Source: an uncultured archaeon (lineage in GTDB: Archaea; Thermoproteota; Nitrososphaeria; Nitrososphaerales; CALBXV01). Taken from it: a stretch of 13,285 nt of DNA. Positions 6,640 through 12,582 of this stretch are shown here, one piece after another; position 1 is the first letter of the stretch; each line of letters opens with the position of its first letter. Location of the stretch: positions 1 to 13,285 of the forward strand of contig CALBXV010000375.1 of NCBI GenBank assembly GCA_937890045.1, read 5' to 3'. The notes below the pieces were generated by a model. The model saw only the letters and a list, made by a program, of their open reading frames with translations, had not been told where the DNA came from and searched no databases. A program made the position numbers and the translations under genes.

Positions 6640-8318
6640 AACGTAATCCAAGTCTTTTTAGGAGGTGCCACTGGTTTCTCCCATTCCTCTAAAATAATAC
6701 CCTTACTGTCCTTTTTCTGCACCATATTGGGTGGATATGCGTACACAAGTGAATAATAAAGCGCTTCAATGGTGTCATCATGAGCCATCTTAGGACCAAA
6801 TGTAAGTATTTCATGCGACAAATCAAAGTGATTTTCTCGCAAATGTACTGTACCCATGGAAAATCTTCCACTTAATCCAGAATATATCCTATTTCTCTTC
6901 TGAGTTCCACCTGGCTTTCCTGGCACCACTGATATGTCAAAACGATTAAGTCTCAACTTTTCTGCGTTCAATGCAGTAAGAATGCTTCTGTTCATCGCCA
7001 CATCTTCAACGCAAGCGCTGGTACAATGATATCTATCATATAATTGAATAATATAATCCACTACACCAAGCTTACCAAGTGTTTCACCGCCTTTACTCTT
7101 AATACCAAGATTAGGAATAGACCTATGCCTCTCATATTCCAACACATACACATTATTATCGGGATCTATCGCCACCACCATAATCACACTAAAATCACTA
7201 TCCTTCGTATCAATATCAGTAGCGGGATCGCATCCTATGAAACATAGCACTGGAATCCTAACCTTATCCATCACAAGCACACCAGATCCTAGATCATCAT
7301 CCCACTCGTAATATCCTTTCCATTCCTTAATATGGTCTCTCGTCCAATTAGCATCATCAGCAGATTGCACCTGCATCTCATATTCCTGATAGTATCCAGA
7401 CAGTCCCTTTCCAGGTGAGTCTATATATACCTTTTTGATATTATCTAATCTTTTTCTGTGCATACGAGAAGGCCACAACACACCACCTTCCATGTCAGGC
7501 TGAGTAGCACCCCCCCAATGCAATATCTTCCATCCGAAATCTTTCTCTTTCTCAGTACCCTTTACCTTCAACCATTTATCAATAAGCCTCTGAATAAATG
7601 AATCATAATGAACAGGAGTCCCTATAACAAACAGCCTGCCAAAATCCTTGTCAATAGCTGGGTAGATACCATTCATAATGGTATTAGACAAGTTATCCCT
7701 TGCATTTCTTGTTTTTGTATTATCCTCATTTTCAGCATCATCAACAAAACAAGCACTATATCTCAGGGTTCCAGCTTGCATACTAGCCTCAGTTTCTCCT
7801 CTTAATGAGCTCAAATTAGACCTTGATATAAGCCTATTGCCATTAGATGTCTCTATATCCTCCTGAGAATATGTTTTTCCCTTAATAAACTCAGCACTTA
7901 AATCACCAAAATACTTCTTTAGGAGTCCATTATAGGATAACTGTTGCCTAACATATTTAACGTTCTGAACAGACTTCTTTTGCGTGTTGGAGACCCATCC
8001 ATAAAATAAATACCTAGCCTCATCAGCGAATCCCCACTCATGGGCCTTCTGTGAGTAACAAAAATCTCTAATAATTTTAGCCTTACACATTACAGTCTTC
8101 CCATGATCTCTTGGAACAAGTATGCCACAGGGAATAGTAGTGGGATTAATCATTTCATCGCCCATAACATAGTGGAACGGAGGTGTAGCTGTTTTTAGAA
8201 AATCTGCCGCTAAAAATGTTTTACCAAAAAGAATAAGATCATCAAATGTATTCTTTAACATCTGCTCAGTGCGAGAAATATTCATAGTGTTGATATTAAA
8301 CTTGTTTGAACTAGCCAT
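6636..8318 (-). CDS. terL: Large terminase subunit (packaging ATPase and nuclease)
   Basis: A 560-residue protein with both terminase domains. The N-terminal ATPase has a Walker A of the form PRDHGKT (69-75), a LRGETEASMQ segment before the Walker B strand, ACFVDDAEN (189-197, Asp193/Asp194 and catalytic Glu196), and a VIGTPVHYDS coupling motif (231-240). The C-terminal RNase H-like nuclease shows IGCDPATD (Asp364), a second acidic cluster VEDVAMN (Glu438/Asp439) and HDDTIEAL (Asp514/Asp515), the three metal-binding sites expected. It translocates DNA into the prohead through the portal and cuts the concatemer. The start at 8318 overlaps the preceding gene by eight bases. The terminase stop overlaps the next start as ATGA. 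A small-subunit candidate is not immediately upstream but 2.6 kb away (10914-11720). Cos versus headful packaging cannot be read from the sequence. Confidence 0.93.
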   Translation of the reverse strand: MASSNKFNINTMNISRTEQMLKNTFDDLILFGKTFLAADFLKTATPPFHYVMGDEMINPTTIPCGILVPRDHGKTVMCKAKIIRDFCYSQKAHEWGFADEARYLFYGWVSNTQKKSVQNVKYVRQQLSYNGLLKKYFGDLSAEFIKGKTYSQEDIETSNGNRLISRSNLSSLRGETEASMQAGTLRYSACFVDDAENEDNTKTRNARDNLSNTIMNGIYPAIDKDFGRLFVIGTPVHYDSFIQRLIDKWLKVKGTEKEKDFGWKILHWGGATQPDMEGGVLWPSRMHRKRLDNIKKVYIDSPGKGLSGYYQEYEMQVQSADDANWTRDHIKEWKGYYEWDDDLGSGVLVMDKVRIPVLCFIGCDPATDIDTKDSDFSVIMVVAIDPDNNVYVLEYERHRSIPNLGIKSKGGETLGKLGVVDYIIQLYDRYHCTSACVEDVAMNRSILTALNAEKLRLNRFDISVVPGKPGGTQKRNRIYSGLSGRFSMGTVHLRENHFDLSHEILTFGPKMAHDDTIEALYYSLVYAYPPNMVQKKDSKGIILEEWEKPVAPPKKTWITL

Positions 8319-8607
8319 TTTGATCCTCTACAAACTTCAAGGCCTTTTCATGTATCCAATCGTCATAAACCCTCCTTATACAGAATAAATCATGGGCTGC
8401 CTCAGGATTTGAGGCAACCTTAGCATCTAAAGGAATATAATCTAAATCATCATGCCTCTGTCTCAGCTTGTCCGCCCTCGACAGGATTAACTTTCTCTCC
8501 TCCTTCGTCAGGGGCTTCTTTTCCAGAAGCTTTATCTTTTTCGATATTTGCTCTTTCTTTTTCAAGATACTTCTGAAATCTCGCAGTATTTTTCTGCATC
8601 TTAACAT
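8311..8607 (-). CDS. Small helical protein immediately upstream of terL, start uncertain
   Basis: Open from an ATG at 8607 to a TAG overlapping the terL start. The full frame gives 98 residues: a strongly basic coiled-coil-like N-terminal half (KKKEQISKKIKLLEKKPL) and a C-terminal half (DLDYIPLDAKVASNPEAAHD...VYDDWIHEKALKFVEDQNG) that looks like genuine protein and does not overlap any other gene. The N-terminal half overlaps the preceding gene for 158 bases in another frame. No ATG, GTG or TTG lies in the non-overlapping part except one very near the end. The start is therefore the ATG at 8607, a TTG at 8565, or a non-standard codon after the GAAGGAGGAGAG sequence around 8495-8506. Position next to terL hints at a packaging accessory; I do not recognise the family. 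Confidence 0.55.
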   Translation of the reverse strand: MLRCRKILRDFRSILKKKEQISKKIKLLEKKPLTKEERKLILSRADKLRQRHDDLDYIPLDAKVASNPEAAHDLFCIRRVYDDWIHEKALKFVEDQNG

Positions 8608-8728
8608 ATGCCTGAAGGACTGCCTCTAAATTTAATACCCTGGATGCTATTATATCAAGCATTATATTTTGCCTGGCAACCTCCTTAAGAATCATCTTTT
8701 TGGTGACCTTTTCCTTCTGCTTACTCAT
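8450..8728 (-). CDS. Small coiled-coil protein with acidic tail, unknown function
   Basis: A 92-residue protein: a basic N-terminus (MSKQKEKVTKKMILKEVARQ), an amphipathic helical middle (IIASRVLNLEAVLQAYVKMQKN, then KYLEKERANIEKDKA) and a disordered acidic, Gly/Glu-rich tail ending GGQAETEA. No membrane segment. I do not recognise the family. Its ATG lies within the last eight bases of the two-helix membrane-protein gene (ATGAGTAA), and a GAGGTGG sequence just upstream could serve as ribosome binding site. Its last 158 bases are shared, in the -2/+1 frame, with the next gene. A role as a packaging or lysis accessory is guesswork from position. Confidence 0.65.
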   Translation of the reverse strand: MSKQKEKVTKKMILKEVARQNIMLDIIASRVLNLEAVLQAYVKMQKNTARFQKYLEKERANIEKDKASGKEAPDEGGEKVNPVEGGQAETEA

Positions 8729-8891
8729 TTACCACCTCGAAGTAATTCCTAAACATATGGATCATATATATTATTCCCAATGCTCCAACAATAGCCAGTG
8801 CAATTTCTCTTTCCATTAAGAGAAATATCAGCACCAACGCCAAAGAGATTGTAAGTGCTGTCGCTACCAGCGCTTTCACCAAATTAGCCAT
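8721..8891 (-). CDS. Two-helix small membrane protein, candidate holin
   Basis: A 56-residue ORF (57 if the adjacent ATG at 8894 is used) starting MANLVKALVATALT. Two hydrophobic segments are clear: VKALVATALTISLALVLIFLL (roughly 5-25) and EIALAIVGALGIIYMIHM (roughly 29-46), joined by a short charged MERE turn and followed by a polar tail FRNYFEVVNE. Size and two-helix topology fit class II holins, which make holes in the inner membrane so that the endolysin can reach peptidoglycan; many small phage membrane proteins have other jobs. AAGGAG lies seven bases before the ATG at 8891. It starts at the stop of the nucleotidase gene (TAATGATG) and ends overlapping the next start by eight bases, strong evidence that it is a real gene. 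The peptidase likely to partner it is 2.3 kb downstream. Confidence 0.72.
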   Translation of the reverse strand: MANLVKALVATALTISLALVLIFLLMEREIALAIVGALGIIYMIHMFRNYFEVVNE

Positions 8892-8893
8892 CA

Positions 8894-9415
8894 TTATGCT
8901 CCTTTTACTAAGTTAATAGCTTCCTTACAGCTAAACACCCTATCGCCTTCCCATTCCTGATTCCAGGGACGATTAACACATACTGCCCAATAAGGACAAT
9001 CTTTAAGATTATCTACTTTATCATCAAAAAGAATATCACCACCGACAAGTTCCTTCTCATGTGTAAAATGGATAGAATCATGCACTACATCATTCTTAGT
9101 AATCCAATTTGCTGTAGGCAACATTGAAGCACCAACATTAGCAGTTACAAGCTGTACCCTGTGCCCCATCTTCTTTACAGCAGATACCATTTCGATAGCA
9201 AATGGATATGGATCTGCATTTGAGAAGATTTCCCACGCATGTCCCTTATACACAAAATCATATACCTTGTCACCAATAGGAAACCTATGTGATATATCCC
9301 AATCTCCATTATGGGCCCTAATAATGTGAGTAGGAAACTTCTCCCTATATACTCTTTCAACGCTTTTATTGAAATTGCGAATCACACCATCTATATCAAA
9401 ATTAACTGTTAACAC
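8894..9415 (-). CDS. HAD-superfamily 5'(3')-deoxyribonucleotidase-like phosphatase
   Basis: A 173-residue protein with the HAD signature in order. Motif I is NFDIDGVI near the N-terminus (Asp7 nucleophile, Asp9 acid/base), motif II is the Thr in QLVTANVG (Thr91), and motif IV is DILFDDKVDNL (Asp131/Asp132). A Lys in the 106-121 region could provide motif III. Length and motif spacing fit the NT5C/5'-nucleotidase (pfam06941-type) group that removes phosphate from deoxynucleoside monophosphates. In phages such enzymes adjust nucleotide pools or clear unwanted dNMPs. The start is a GTG whose G is shared with the stop of the preceding gene (TAGTG), with no strong ribosome binding site, implying coupling. 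The neighbouring 107-residue protein may also be nucleotide-related. Substrate is not established. Confidence 0.82.
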   Translation of the reverse strand: MLTVNFDIDGVIRNFNKSVERVYREKFPTHIIRAHNGDWDISHRFPIGDKVYDFVYKGHAWEIFSNADPYPFAIEMVSAVKKMGHRVQLVTANVGASMLPTANWITKNDVVHDSIHFTHEKELVGGDILFDDKVDNLKDCPYWAVCVNRPWNQEWEGDRVFSCKEAINLVKGA

Positions 9416-9669
9416 TATTTTAATAGTCTTATTTCTCTAATAGCAACCCTGGGAATTGTCATAACTGAGTTATAATAGTTCTCCCTATTAAACCCCTTTG
9501 ACCCTGCAAAAGATATAGAGACCTTATCTGATGCTACAAATAAACCAACTGATTGGCAACCCAGATCATAGTTTCTTTCATCGCCTGTATCTACCCATCC
9601 CCCAATTAATGAAGAATCTACCCATTCAACATAAATCTTATCATCTATATTTAAGTCACTGACCTTCAT
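9415..9669 (-). CDS. Small beta-rich phage protein, unknown function
   Basis: An 84-residue protein beginning MKVSDLNIDDKIYVEWVDSS. The alternating hydrophobic pattern, with IYVEWVDSSLIGGW, CQSVGLFVASDKVSISFAG and the closing IPRVAIREIRLLK, suggests a small beta-barrel. The scheme 'VEWvDS...GW...SVGlfV....IP..aI..I..L' recurs in small uncharacterised phage proteins in my recollection. The start at 9669 is chosen because GGAGGAG lies a few bases upstream; the frame is open for 17 more codons to an ATG at 9720, but those lie inside the preceding gene and lack a ribosome binding site. It overlaps the 107-residue gene by 14 bases, and its stop overlaps the nucleotidase start by one base. Function unknown. 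Confidence 0.7.
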   Translation of the reverse strand: MKVSDLNIDDKIYVEWVDSSLIGGWVDTGDERNYDLGCQSVGLFVASDKVSISFAGSKGFNRENYYNSVMTIPRVAIREIRLLK

Positions 9670-9979
9670 TCTGCTCCTCCAGTATGGCTGCATGTAGCAA
9701 TAACAGGTAATTTCTGGCATCCCTTATCCTACCAGATATAGTTTCATCCGAAGCTTCAACGCCTTCATTTACATAGTTAAGAATAGAAAAATAGTGCTTC
9801 TGAAGGTAAGTCATAATTACATCTAATGTACTTGGCCTATCAAGCACACCAGCAACCATCTTAAAGTTCTTTAGCTTATCATCACTGGAAATAGTATATT
9901 CCTTACCCTTACTAAGCATTATTTCTAGCTCAGCGCTCACCTCATTATGGACAAACTCTTCAAAAGCATCTAATCTCAT
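9656..9979 (-). CDS. Small helical protein resembling phage nucleotide-modification-associated (Nmad1/DUF1599-like) proteins
   Basis: A 107-residue, all-helical-looking protein. Three segments stand out: KGKEYTISSDDKLKNFKMVAG (residues 25-45), DVIMTYLQKHYFSILNYV (53-70) and SDETISGRIRDARNYLLLLHA (77-97). The order K/D-x-Y...D-x-x-x-NF...A and later (S)E-x-I-x-G-R-I-x-D-x-x-NYL-L-L is a pattern I associate with a widespread phage family annotated as nucleotide-modification associated or DUF1599-like, perhaps related in architecture to all-alpha NTP pyrophosphatases. No catalytic activity is demonstrated by the sequence. Its ATG at 9979 overlaps the stop of a 15-residue minicistron (ATGA), which supplies the strong ribosome binding site. 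Possible role: nucleotide-pool or DNA-modification metabolism together with the HAD nucleotidase downstream. Confidence 0.65.
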   Translation of the reverse strand: MRLDAFEEFVHNEVSAELEIMLSKGKEYTISSDDKLKNFKMVAGVLDRPSTLDVIMTYLQKHYFSILNYVNEGVEASDETISGRIRDARNYLLLLHAAILEEQNEGQ

Positions 9980-10023
9980 TTGTCATCTCCATATGCACCC
10001 AATCCATCATATTCATCTGACAT
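9976..10023 (-). CDS. 15-residue minicistron coupled to the next gene
   Basis: The peptide is MSDEYDGLGAYGDDK, acidic and with two Tyr. Its ATG follows an excellent ribosome binding site (AAGGAG, then TAATTCA). Its stop overlaps the next ATG as ATGA. The downstream gene has no convincing Shine-Dalgarno of its own apart from GGAG within this ORF, so the minicistron may load ribosomes for it by termination-reinitiation. Whether the peptide itself functions is unknown. It sits in the 74-base gap between the exonuclease-like and 107-residue genes. Confidence 0.45.
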   Translation of the reverse strand: MSDEYDGLGAYGDDK

Positions 10024-10053
10024 TGAATTACTCCTTAAATGATTTATACTTAA

Positions 10054-10917
10054 CTATAATGGCTGAACTGTTGATGGTACATACTTTTCAAGTTCTTTGT
10101 GTGCCTTTTCAAGAATAATCACATCTTGCCTATTATGTGAATAAATACTCGCAATAGATGCTGGATGTCCATATCTTGCATCTCGCCATAATCTTGGATC
10201 AAAATGAGTCTTTCCTTCTATTCCTAGAAATTGACATAACGCATCTAAACTCTTCCTGTGCAGCTTCAATGCTTTTTTTGCAACATAGTAAATATCTTTG
10301 TGAGAAACTTGCCTGTACAAAGGATAATCAAGTCCCCAATCAATACACCTTGTACGGGTAAAAGGAACATCAAATTGTGTCCCATAGAAAGTAAAAATAA
10401 GATCAAAATCCTTCATTGCATCACATAAGCTCTTACATATTCTCTGATCATACTTGCGCTCAAATACTTCATGCCTTCTAATAAAATCACCCCTAACTCT
10501 ATTCTTATCTCTCTCCTTAATGCACCAACTTAACATAATATCTACATTTGCAACTAACCCTGTAGTCTCTATATCAAGATATCCAAGTCTTAATTCATAT
10601 CCTGTAGCATATCCAGATTTCTTTAGTCCCAATGATATCAACTTGTCCCTTACTTCAGTAAAGGATCTTTCAGATCCACTATTTTTTAGTTCATTATATA
10701 GACCATAAGCGCTCTTAGACGAACTACTATACTGAGCAAGAATAGCCATTTCAACATCATTCCACTCTACATGATATCCCTTATATTCCCCTCCCAAGTC
10801 AGTAATAAAATACCTATTACATACATTGCACCGCCACTCCTGCATTACAGGCCCACCCTTACGTGTGCGTATGCCATTCTTCTTACATTTTTCTTTCTTA
10901 CAATATGGACATTTCAT
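10054..10917 (-). CDS. Zinc-ribbon/HTH protein fused to a DEDD-family 3'-5' exonuclease-like domain
   Basis: A 287-residue two-part protein. The N-terminus is a zinc ribbon of the transposase-associated kind (Cys3/Cys6 and Cys30/Cys33, basic between), followed by a helix-turn-helix-like segment (about 53-100: VEMAILAQYSSSSKSAYGLY...FTEVRDKLISLGLKK). From residue 110 comes an RNase H-like exonuclease core: LGYLDIETTGL (Asp115, Glu117), FTFYGTQFDVPFTRTR (Asp183) and SIYSHNRQDVIILEKAHK (Asp265). Four acidic residues at these positions define the DEDD superfamily; the layout resembles YprB-type ribonuclease H-like domains. The residue four before Asp265 is His261, where DEDDy members have Tyr. 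It probably binds DNA through its N-terminus and trims single-stranded ends or RNA, in replication, recombination or packaging. It overlaps the small-terminase-like gene by ATGA. Substrate unknown. Confidence 0.8.
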   Translation of the reverse strand: MKCPYCKKEKCKKNGIRTRKGGPVMQEWRCNVCNRYFITDLGGEYKGYHVEWNDVEMAILAQYSSSSKSAYGLYNELKNSGSERSFTEVRDKLISLGLKKSGYATGYELRLGYLDIETTGLVANVDIMLSWCIKERDKNRVRGDFIRRHEVFERKYDQRICKSLCDAMKDFDLIFTFYGTQFDVPFTRTRCIDWGLDYPLYRQVSHKDIYYVAKKALKLHRKSLDALCQFLGIEGKTHFDPRLWRDARYGHPASIASIYSHNRQDVIILEKAHKELEKYVPSTVQPL

Positions 10918-11720
10918 TCTGATTCCTCCTCTTTGCCTTCCAATTGTTGAATCTCTTTCTCAGCTAGCGCTCGATCATCTGCAAACTCTTCTATTTGTTC
11001 TGGATCTACTTCCTGAAACATTGCAAATCCTGACTCAGCAAACCTCATCTGTTGACCTGTAGTCCCTATCACCTTTGCAAGTTCCTTTAGTGCTCCAAGT
11101 GCCACCCTTTCATCTTCTCCAAACTCATGCAATTTCATGAATCCCTTAATTACATATTTATGGTCTAGTCCTAGTTCTTTCGCTACATCTTTCGCTGCTT
11201 TTGCCAATGCCTTAGTTACCCTTTCTTGTTTAAGTAGAAAAATTGCCTTCTTTCTGGCCTTCTTCCTATCGTCAATGCCAAATGCCTCAGCAGCCGCTGA
11301 GACTGCATCCTTAATACCTGGAATAATACTGGAGACAAAGAGTTGTTCATCTCTTGTTAGGTTCTTCCTCTTGACCTGCCTGGTGTGTCCATCTCTATAT
11401 TTTGCACCAAACACATATCTATTTGGATGCTTGGAAAAATCTGTGTCCATTGTAGTGTTTTTGTTTTGGACAAAACTACCGACGATAGTTCTGACATATC
11501 TTTGAGCGTATTTATATCCACAATCTGTAGGGTGGTTAAGGGGACCAACCTTTAGTATCTGAACAATCCTACCATCATCTGCATAAACCCATTCACCTTC
11601 TATGCCATCTCTCCAGTGCTTGATATCGTCTTTCTTAATATCAAGATTGGTAAAATCGACAAACTCTTCATAGTCTTCAAATACATAATGTTTTTTGCCT
11701 TTAATGGTACCATGTTCCAT
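10914..11720 (-). CDS. Small terminase subunit-like protein with N-terminal extension
   Basis: A 268-residue protein. Residues 121-220 follow the phage Terminase_2 small-subunit scheme. LTRDEQLFVSSIIPGIKDAVSAAAEAFG resembles 'LT.kq..Fv.....g.na..AA..AG', ARKKAIFLLKQERVTKALAKAA resembles '...LLk.p.V..al', and a closing helix ERVALGALKELAKVIGTTG resembles 'r..AL.eLgk..G'. The C-terminus is acidic (EIQQLEGKEEESE), as in small subunits that contact TerL. The first ~110 residues are a separate domain with Trp/Tyr-rich segments (DIKHWRDGIEGEWVYADDG; KYAQRYVRTIVGSF) that I do not recognise. Small subunits bind the packaging site and regulate TerL. It lies 2.6 kb upstream of terL, separated by seven genes. 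The ATG at 11720 lacks a good ribosome binding site. It could instead be a regulatory DNA-binding protein. Confidence 0.55.
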   Translation of the reverse strand: MEHGTIKGKKHYVFEDYEEFVDFTNLDIKKDDIKHWRDGIEGEWVYADDGRIVQILKVGPLNHPTDCGYKYAQRYVRTIVGSFVQNKNTTMDTDFSKHPNRYVFGAKYRDGHTRQVKRKNLTRDEQLFVSSIIPGIKDAVSAAAEAFGIDDRKKARKKAIFLLKQERVTKALAKAAKDVAKELGLDHKYVIKGFMKLHEFGEDERVALGALKELAKVIGTTGQQMRFAESGFAMFQEVDPEQIEEFADDRALAEKEIQQLEGKEEESE

Positions 11721-11725
11721 ATTGG

Positions 11726-11929
11726 TTAATTATACAAAGCTGTCTCACTGGCACCGACTACTTCCTTGATTTGCACTACTAAATTACCGATAAGGTCACT
11801 CACAGCCCTTGGAATAGTATATGATATGCCATCAATCTCTATCTGCATCTTTTCATTGAGATATGCTTTAGATCTCTTTTGACCATCATTACGCTCAAAA
11901 ACTATGTCTTTTTTTTCTTCTTCTGTCAA
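11726..11929 (-). CDS. 67-residue protein of unknown function after groES
   Basis: The frame runs from a TTG start at 11929, two bases after the stop of the co-chaperonin gene, with AAGG about eight bases upstream within that gene's last codons. The product is MTEEEKKDIVFERNDGQKRS..., charged at the N-terminus and then with a strand-like MQIEIDGISYTIPRAVSDLIGNLVVQIKEVV segment that suggests a small alpha/beta fold. The TTG is the first start codon after the previous stop, and no in-frame ATG precedes the recognisable part. It is not recognised. The tight spacing to groES suggests co-production, but nothing ties it to chaperonin function. Confidence 0.6.
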   Translation of the reverse strand: MTEEEKKDIVFERNDGQKRSKAYLNEKMQIEIDGISYTIPRAVSDLIGNLVVQIKEVVGASETALYN

Positions 11930-11931
11930 TA

Positions 11932-12243
11932 CTAGTCCCTTAACACTATAAGCACATTAGTCTCTTGCATGATGTCATATTCCTTGCCCTCTACGCCAAC
12001 AAGGGAAGACTCCTCTATATACTTAACAATACCACTGCGGGGATATAAAACTCTATCCCCTATCTTCATAGACATTCTTATTCTGTCACCATTCTGGTCG
12101 TGCTTTCCTGGGCCTATAGCAATAACAGTGCCCTTAAACTGAGCAGGATTATGCGCTTCTGGAATATATAATCCACTAACAGTAAGATCTGATCTATCGT
12201 CTGGCTCTACTATTATTCTATCGAATGTAGGATCTAAGTTCAT
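11932..12243 (-). CDS. GroES-like co-chaperonin (Cpn10)
   Basis: A 103-residue protein with clear Cpn10 features. The opening LDPTFDRIIVEPDD matches the N-terminal strand, SDLTVSGLYIPEAHNP fills the mobile-loop position with a hydrophobic tripeptide (LYI) able to contact GroEL, FKGTVIAIGPGKHDQNGDRI is the typical 'G.V.AvGpG' turn and loop, KIGDRVLYPRSG is the 'vGd.Vly..~g' strand, and VEGKEYDIMQETNVLIVLRD closes the barrel. It would form a heptameric lid on host GroEL; no GroEL is visible here. As with T4 gp31, a phage GroES often serves capsid protein folding, which fits the operon context. A strong ribosome binding site (AAGGAG) lies about eleven bases before the ATG at 12243. The roof beta-hairpin is present though short. 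Confidence 0.9.
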   Translation of the reverse strand: MNLDPTFDRIIVEPDDRSDLTVSGLYIPEAHNPAQFKGTVIAIGPGKHDQNGDRIRMSMKIGDRVLYPRSGIVKYIEESSLVGVEGKEYDIMQETNVLIVLRD

Positions 12244-12271
12244 AAATTCGCAATCTCCTTTTTTATGTCTT

Positions 12272-12328
12272 TTATTTTATCATTAATCGCATTAATAACA
12301 AAGCCATACTACCTATAAGTATACTCAT
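12272..12328 (-). CDS. 18-residue hydrophobic minicistron before groES
   Basis: The peptide is MSILIGSMALLLMRLMIK: hydrophobic with a basic end, long enough to span or lie on a membrane. Its ATG overlaps the stop of the zinc-ribbon gene as ATGA and sits five bases after GGGAG. It ends 28 bases before the groES ATG. These signals support translation, but 18 codons is close to what may occur by chance, so its existence as a functional peptide is uncertain. Confidence 0.35.
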   Translation of the reverse strand: MSILIGSMALLLMRLMIK

Positions 12329-12582
12329 ATTCTCTCCCATAACTGATATTCCAATGCTATTTTTGACACTACATCACTATCTATGCTAGATTGATGTCTA
12401 CAGCTAGGACACGGCCTAAACTGTACTATGTCTACTGGATGTTTAAGCTCTACTGACTTAATTCTGACGCCAGCACTACACTCAGAACACTCACAAACAG
12501 CCACTACATATATGTCTGTTCTGCTACGCAAAGCCTCATCAAAACTATCAGCAGAGAATATGGATATACAGATATCACTCAC
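12325..12582 (-). CDS. Small zinc-ribbon protein, unknown function
   Basis: With a GTG start at 12582 the product has 85 residues. Two cysteine pairs, ECSEC (Cys32/Cys35) and RPCPSC (Cys58/Cys61), separated by a 22-residue strand-rich loop (SAGVRIKSVELKHPVDIVQF), form a zinc-ribbon or rubredoxin-like knuckle. The N-terminal 28 residues look helical and the C-terminal tail SSIDSDVVSKIALEYQLWERI is a helix. The GTG is favoured because its G is shared with the TAG of the upstream small ORF (TAGTG, as at the nucleotidase gene); an ATG twelve bases earlier (12594) would overlap that ORF. Such small phage zinc ribbons often bind nucleic acid or a host protein, but no specific role follows from the sequence. 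Confidence 0.6.
   Translation of the reverse strand: MSDICISIFSADSFDEALRSRTDIYVVAVCECSECSAGVRIKSVELKHPVDIVQFRPCPSCRHQSSIDSDVVSKIALEYQLWERI

Noticed and set aside
8450..8607. Programmed frameshift fusing the 92-residue protein with the next frame
   Set aside because: It would need a +1 shift and I found no recognised slippery site near the overlap; kept only as an alternative in the overlap finding.
9670..9720. 17-residue N-terminal extension of the 84-residue beta-rich protein
   Set aside because: It lies inside the preceding gene, has no ribosome binding site and is Cys/Tyr-rich in a way unlike the rest; the ATG at 9669 follows GGAGGAG.
11137..11505. 122-codon open frame on the plus strand
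   Set aside because: It lies wholly within the small-terminase-like gene on the other strand, has no ribosome binding site and has a composition typical of an antisense shadow. The other plus-strand frames below 12.6 kb were rejected for the same reasons.
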